Positions 29,745 to 32,661 of a stretch of 32,661 bases of DNA are shown here, one piece after another (the first letter of the stretch is position 1; each line of letters starts with the position of its first letter). This stretch comes from Acidocella sp. (GTDB taxonomy: Bacteria; Pseudomonadota; Alphaproteobacteria; Acetobacterales; Acetobacteraceae), in assembly GCF_028687955.1 (NCBI RefSeq), contig NZ_JAQTZC010000017.1, positions 1-32,661 of the forward strand. The letters are read 5' to 3'. The notes beneath the pieces were generated by a model. It had not been told where the DNA came from and did no database searches. It saw only the letters and a list, made by a program, of their open reading frames with translations. Both the position numbers and the translations under genes were made by a program.

Positions 29745-31229
29745 TTATGTCAGGATGGAAATTAGCACGCCGGAAACCGTTGCCATAAAAGCGAGCATAG
29801 CAGGGATTACAAGCCCGACCCTAGCAAAAAGCGGCGGCGGTAGCTTTCCTGGCAAAGATGTAACCAACACCCCCTGGCTATTTAAGGGCAGATAGGCCTC
29901 GACATGGCCAAAAGCATTAAACATCGCGGTGATGCCGGAATTCGCGTCGCGCGCGAGTGGCAGCCCTTCCTCCACGGCGCGCAGCCGCGCGTCGGCAAAA
30001 TGCTGGCGCGGCCCAGCCGAGTTGCCAAACCAGGCGTCGTCGGTCACATTCACCAGCCAGTCCGGGCGGTCATGTTCATCCACAATCTGCCCGGAAAAAA
30101 TGGCCTCATAACAGATCAACGGCCCCACCGGCGGCAGGCCGGGAATGTGCAGCGTCTTGGGCCCGGGGCCGGGGGTGAAGCCGCCGCCCAGCATGTCGGG
30201 GATTATTTTCAGCGGAATCCATTTTGGCGTATATTCGCCAAAGGGCACCAGCTTCCATTTGTCATAGATTGCAACCGCCGGCAGCGGTCCGTCGGTCACG
30301 ACCAAAGAGTTGCGGAAATCGGTCGCGCTCACCCGGCGCAGCGAGCCTGCCAGCACCGGCGCCGTCCCCGTCACCGCGGCAAGTTCCTGGCGCGCCACCG
30401 CGTCGCTATCCAGCAGCCATGGCGAGGCCGCTTCAGGCCAGACCACCGCCGTGGCGCCGTTGCTCAGCCCGGCCTGGCTCATGGCCAGCAGCTGCTGCCA
30501 GCGCGCCAGCAGCGCCGCGCGGTCGTAGGAGCCGGGCACCGGAAAATCGGGCTGCACCAGCGCAAGGGTGACATTCGTTCCGGTAACCGGCGTTTGCAGC
30601 CGGTGCCAGCCATACCCGGCCCACACGAGCAACACCGCCACCAGCACCGCCAACCCCCGGCGCCCGAACATCGGCAGCCCGGCCAGCAGTACCGTCAGCA
30701 GCGTCATGCCCTGCACGCCCATCAGCGCGGCCGGCTGGATCAACACATCGCCCACGGTGCCGGGAATCGTCCAATCCGTACCCCATAAGTTCCATGGAAA
30801 ACCCGAGAAGGCGAATTGCTGGACCAGATTCGCAGCACTCCAGGCCCCGGCGAACACCAGCAGGCGGCCAAACCCCGGTTTCACCGCGCGCGCCGCCAAC
30901 GCCGGAATAATTGAATAGAATGCCACCGCCGCGGCCAGCAAAGGCGCGGCGAAGGGCACCAGCCACCAGAAGGTCGCAAGCTCTGTCAGAATCGGTTCGG
31001 TGATCCAATACAGCCCCGCCAGCCCAAGGCCAAAGCCGAACAGCCAGCCTGTCAGCGCCACCTGCTTCCAGCTTTTCGCGGCCCCGATCAGCCGTATAAA
31101 CGCCGGTATGCTGAACAGCAGCACCGGCAGCAGATGCACCGGCGGCAGGCCGAGCGCTGAGGCCATGCCCCATAAAAAAGCCCGCACCAGCGGGCGGGCG
31201 GCCAACCAGGCGCCTGCTCGTTTAAGCAC
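29745..31229 (-). CDS. lnt: Apolipoprotein N-acyltransferase
   Basis: A 494-residue Lnt (E. coli 512), the inner-membrane enzyme that adds the third acyl chain to the N-terminal Cys of lipoproteins. About six N-terminal membrane helices (to about residue 195) precede a nitrilase-fold domain. All three catalytic residues are visible: Glu in VVWPEAASPW, Lys in DKWKLVPFGEYTP and Cys in LICYEAIF. A final helix closes the chain. The GTG at 31229 is chosen: it overlaps the mtnC stop by eight bases (GTGCTTAA) and keeps the first helix (RAFLWGMASALGLPPVHLLP), which the next ATG at 31166 would cut. Coupling to mtnC argues for co-transcription with methionine salvage, and SAM metabolism genes near lnt are common in alphaproteobacteria. 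Confidence 0.95.
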   Translation of the reverse strand: MLKRAGAWLAARPLVRAFLWGMASALGLPPVHLLPVLLFSIPAFIRLIGAAKSWKQVALTGWLFGFGLGLAGLYWITEPILTELATFWWLVPFAAPLLAAAVAFYSIIPALAARAVKPGFGRLLVFAGAWSAANLVQQFAFSGFPWNLWGTDWTIPGTVGDVLIQPAALMGVQGMTLLTVLLAGLPMFGRRGLAVLVAVLLVWAGYGWHRLQTPVTGTNVTLALVQPDFPVPGSYDRAALLARWQQLLAMSQAGLSNGATAVVWPEAASPWLLDSDAVARQELAAVTGTAPVLAGSLRRVSATDFRNSLVVTDGPLPAVAIYDKWKLVPFGEYTPKWIPLKIIPDMLGGGFTPGPGPKTLHIPGLPPVGPLICYEAIFSGQIVDEHDRPDWLVNVTDDAWFGNSAGPRQHFADARLRAVEEGLPLARDANSGITAMFNAFGHVEAYLPLNSQGVLVTSLPGKLPPPLFARVGLVIPAMLAFMATVSGVLISILT

Positions 31230-31878
31230 GCGGCAGGCCAAATTTCTGCGCCACCTCGGCAAAATCCGCCGCGGTTTCGTGCCGCGCCGATGCCTGCGTT
31301 CCATCCTGCGCGCGCACCAGCTGGCAGGTGCGCAAGCCCGCCGCGCGCGCCGCATCCAGCTCCGCTTCCATGTCCGAGAGAAACAGCACTTCACCCGCCG
31401 GAAGCCCAATGCCGCGCGTAATCGCGCCATAGCTCGCGGCCTCGCGCTTCGGCCCGGCCTTGGTGTCGAAATACGCCTGGAACAGCGGCGTCAGGTCGCC
31501 CGCGCCGCTATGGCCGAACAGCAGCTTCTGCGCTGGCACGGAGCCGGAGGAATACACATAAAGCCTCACCCCCCCGCGCGCCCAGCGGCGCAGGGTAGGG
31601 GCCACATCCGCGTAGATTTCCGCCTTCAGCTCCCCCGCCGCATAGCCTTCCTCCCAGAGCATCCCCTGGATGGCCTTCAGCATCGGGTCTTTCTCGTCGC
31701 GGTCCATCTGCGCGTACAGCACCTCCAGCGGCGGCACCGCTACGCCGCCCACCTGCGCATGCGCCGCGCAAAACGCCGCGAGCCGCGCCCGCGCATAGGG
31801 AAACAGCACCCGGTGCACAAAGGCGATGGGCGTGGTTGTGCCCTCAATATCCGTGAGGACGGCGGCAGGCGGCAGCAT
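31222..31878 (-). CDS. mtnC: Enolase-phosphatase E1
   Basis: A 218-residue HAD-superfamily enzyme of methionine salvage. It enolises 2,3-diketo-5-methylthiopentyl-1-phosphate and dephosphorylates it to acireductone, which MtnD then cleaves. The HAD motif I, DIEGTTTPI, starts at Asp10. The second motif is VYSSGSVPAQK, the Lys-containing DTKAGPKREAASY follows, and the last acidic motif is LFLSDMEAELDAA. The first motif (DxEGTT) separates it from other HAD proteins. The ATG at 31878 shares one base with the mtnD stop (TGATG) and its own stop overlaps the lnt GTG, so it is in the mtnB-mtnD-mtnC-lnt operon. Confidence 0.95.
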   Translation of the reverse strand: MLPPAAVLTDIEGTTTPIAFVHRVLFPYARARLAAFCAAHAQVGGVAVPPLEVLYAQMDRDEKDPMLKAIQGMLWEEGYAAGELKAEIYADVAPTLRRWARGGVRLYVYSSGSVPAQKLLFGHSGAGDLTPLFQAYFDTKAGPKREAASYGAITRGIGLPAGEVLFLSDMEAELDAARAAGLRTCQLVRAQDGTQASARHETAADFAEVAQKFGLPRA

Positions 31879-32417
31879 CAGGCGACCGGGAAGCGGCTGG
31901 AAATATCGTCCCCGGTGAACTGCGCGACCCAGCCGGAGGTGTCGGTGAATACCCGCAGCGCCGTGAATAAAGGTTTTTTCCCCGCATCGAACCAGTGCTT
32001 CGCGTTGGCGGGCACGCGCAGCAGGTCGCCTTGCTCGCAGAACGCATCATACACCCGCCCGTTTTCATGGATCACGAAATGCCCGCTCCCCTTGACGAAA
32101 AAACGGATTTCATCCTCGCTGTGCGTGTGTTCCTTCAGGAATTTCTCGCGCAATGCCGGGGCCGCGGGATTATCAGGCGTCATTTTGATGACATCGGCCG
32201 AACCAGCCCCCGTGGCGCCCATCAGCGCATCGAGATACGGCCGGTAGGCGGCCAGAATCTCCTCCGCCGGCTCCTCGCCGCTCAGCTTCACCGGGCTCTC
32301 CCAGCGCGCGAAGTCAACGCCGATCTGGCTCAGCTCCGCCGCCACCGCACCCGCATCCTCCGCGCAGAACACCGCTGCGCCGGGCGTGTGGTCCTCATAG
32401 ATCGTCAAACGGCTCAT
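31878..32417 (-). CDS. mtnD: Acireductone dioxygenase
   Basis: A 179-residue cupin that oxidises acireductone. The Fe2+ form makes the methionine precursor 2-keto-4-methylthiobutyrate and formate; the Ni2+ form makes CO and methylthiopropionate. The metal ligands are in the cupin motif EHTHSEDEIRFFV (two His and a Glu) and the later His of AKHWFDAGKKP. The strand SGHFVIHENGRVYDA fits. It sits between mtnB and mtnC, with four shared bases (ATGA) upstream and one downstream, and acts directly after MtnC in the pathway. Confidence 0.95.
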   Translation of the reverse strand: MSRLTIYEDHTPGAAVFCAEDAGAVAAELSQIGVDFARWESPVKLSGEEPAEEILAAYRPYLDALMGATGAGSADVIKMTPDNPAAPALREKFLKEHTHSEDEIRFFVKGSGHFVIHENGRVYDAFCEQGDLLRVPANAKHWFDAGKKPLFTALRVFTDTSGWVAQFTGDDISSRFPVA

Positions 32418-32661
32418 TTCATTCGTCTCCGTTCCAACTCACATTGCAGCAGAAATTCCAGCGCCTCCAGCCGCCAGTAGGCATGCTCCACGCTGGTTCC
32501 CCAGGCATAAACGCCATGCCCGGCGATGACATAGCCAATCGGCGGGTCGCGCAGCAGCAACGGCTCGATATAGGCGGCCAGCCGGCCGATGTCCTGGTCA
32601 TTGGCGTATACCGGCAGCACCACGTCCATCTCATGCGTGGCAAAGCCAAAGGCCTTCAAAA
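32414..32661 (-). CDS. mtnB: Methylthioribulose-1-phosphate dehydratase, C-terminal part
   Basis: The last 81 or so residues of MtnB, a class II aldolase-fold, zinc-dependent dehydratase that makes the diketo intermediate for MtnC. FGFATHEMDVVLPVYANDQD and the conserved GYVIAGHGVYAWG match MtnB, and EALEFLLQCELERR is its usual C-terminus. The His of AGHGVYAWG is one of the metal ligands in the family. The 5' part lies beyond the window edge. Its stop overlaps the mtnD start (ATGA), consistent with an operon that begins outside the window. Confidence 0.92.
   Translation of the reverse strand, partial: LKAFGFATHEMDVVLPVYANDQDIGRLAAYIEPLLLRDPPIGYVIAGHGVYAWGTSVEHAYWRLEALEFLLQCELERRRMK

Overview
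This is a GC-rich, densely coded chromosomal window from an alphaproteobacterium. The gene content (dmeR-dmeF, a stand-alone IspD, a LysR/azoreductase pair, mtnB-mtnD-mtnC with lnt, a HlyB/HlyD exporter) and the intergenic repeats suggest Acetobacteraceae, possibly near Acidocella or Acidiphilium. That placement is inferred from protein style, not from a marker gene. I see no phage genes, transposase, CRISPR array or rRNA, and one tRNA gene, tRNA-Lys(CTT).

Layout. 1-4.6 kb holds housekeeping and small enzyme genes: an orphan ParA-type ATPase, a YciI-like protein, an FAH-family enzyme with a small ABM-domain protein, peptide-chain release factor 3 (prfC), and a stand-alone CZB zinc-binding protein. 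4.6-5.0 kb is a gene-free patch of palindromic repeats before tRNA-Lys. 5.0-7.5 kb has a LysR regulator divergent from azoR, a YceI protein, and a decayed second YceI copy. 7.5-9.1 kb is a cobalt/nickel efflux operon (dmeR-dmeF). 9.1-11 kb encodes a membrane GGDEF-EAL protein, and 11.3-12.8 kb ispD plus an enoyl-CoA hydratase in a 4-base overlap.

13.2-23.8 kb is the most distinctive part. It reads on the minus strand as one co-directional series: a HlyB-like ABC exporter, a HlyD-like adaptor, a Sel1-repeat protein, a large TPR/GT2/GT4 fusion, an unrecognised 298-residue protein with a ChW-like Trp/Gly domain, and a GT4 glycosyltransferase. This looks like a type I secretion system tied to glycosylation or surface-polymer assembly. 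No RTX-type substrate and no TolC gene lies in the window.

24-29 kb has a MnaT/PAT-like N-acetyltransferase and an amine or amino-acid catabolic cluster: a glutamine-synthetase-like ligase and an iron-type alcohol dehydrogenase in a tight operon, divergent from an APC permease. The permease gene ends inside a 3 x 70-bp tandem repeat followed by a strong terminator. 29-32.7 kb reads on the minus strand as mtnB (cut by the window edge)-mtnD-mtnC-lnt, then an XRE regulator. The mtn genes overlap one another and lnt, so methionine salvage and lipoprotein acylation are probably co-transcribed.

Points worth a second look: the prfC start codon in the loop of a perfect 11-bp hairpin; palindromes sharing a core but each extended by its own mirrored flank; a hexamer repeat read as two different dipeptide repeats in overlapping genes; a LysR C-terminus encoded antisense to tRNA-Lys; an RND-adaptor-like domain inserted in DmeF; and tandem repeats whose base changes keep pairing only in the plus-strand RNA.
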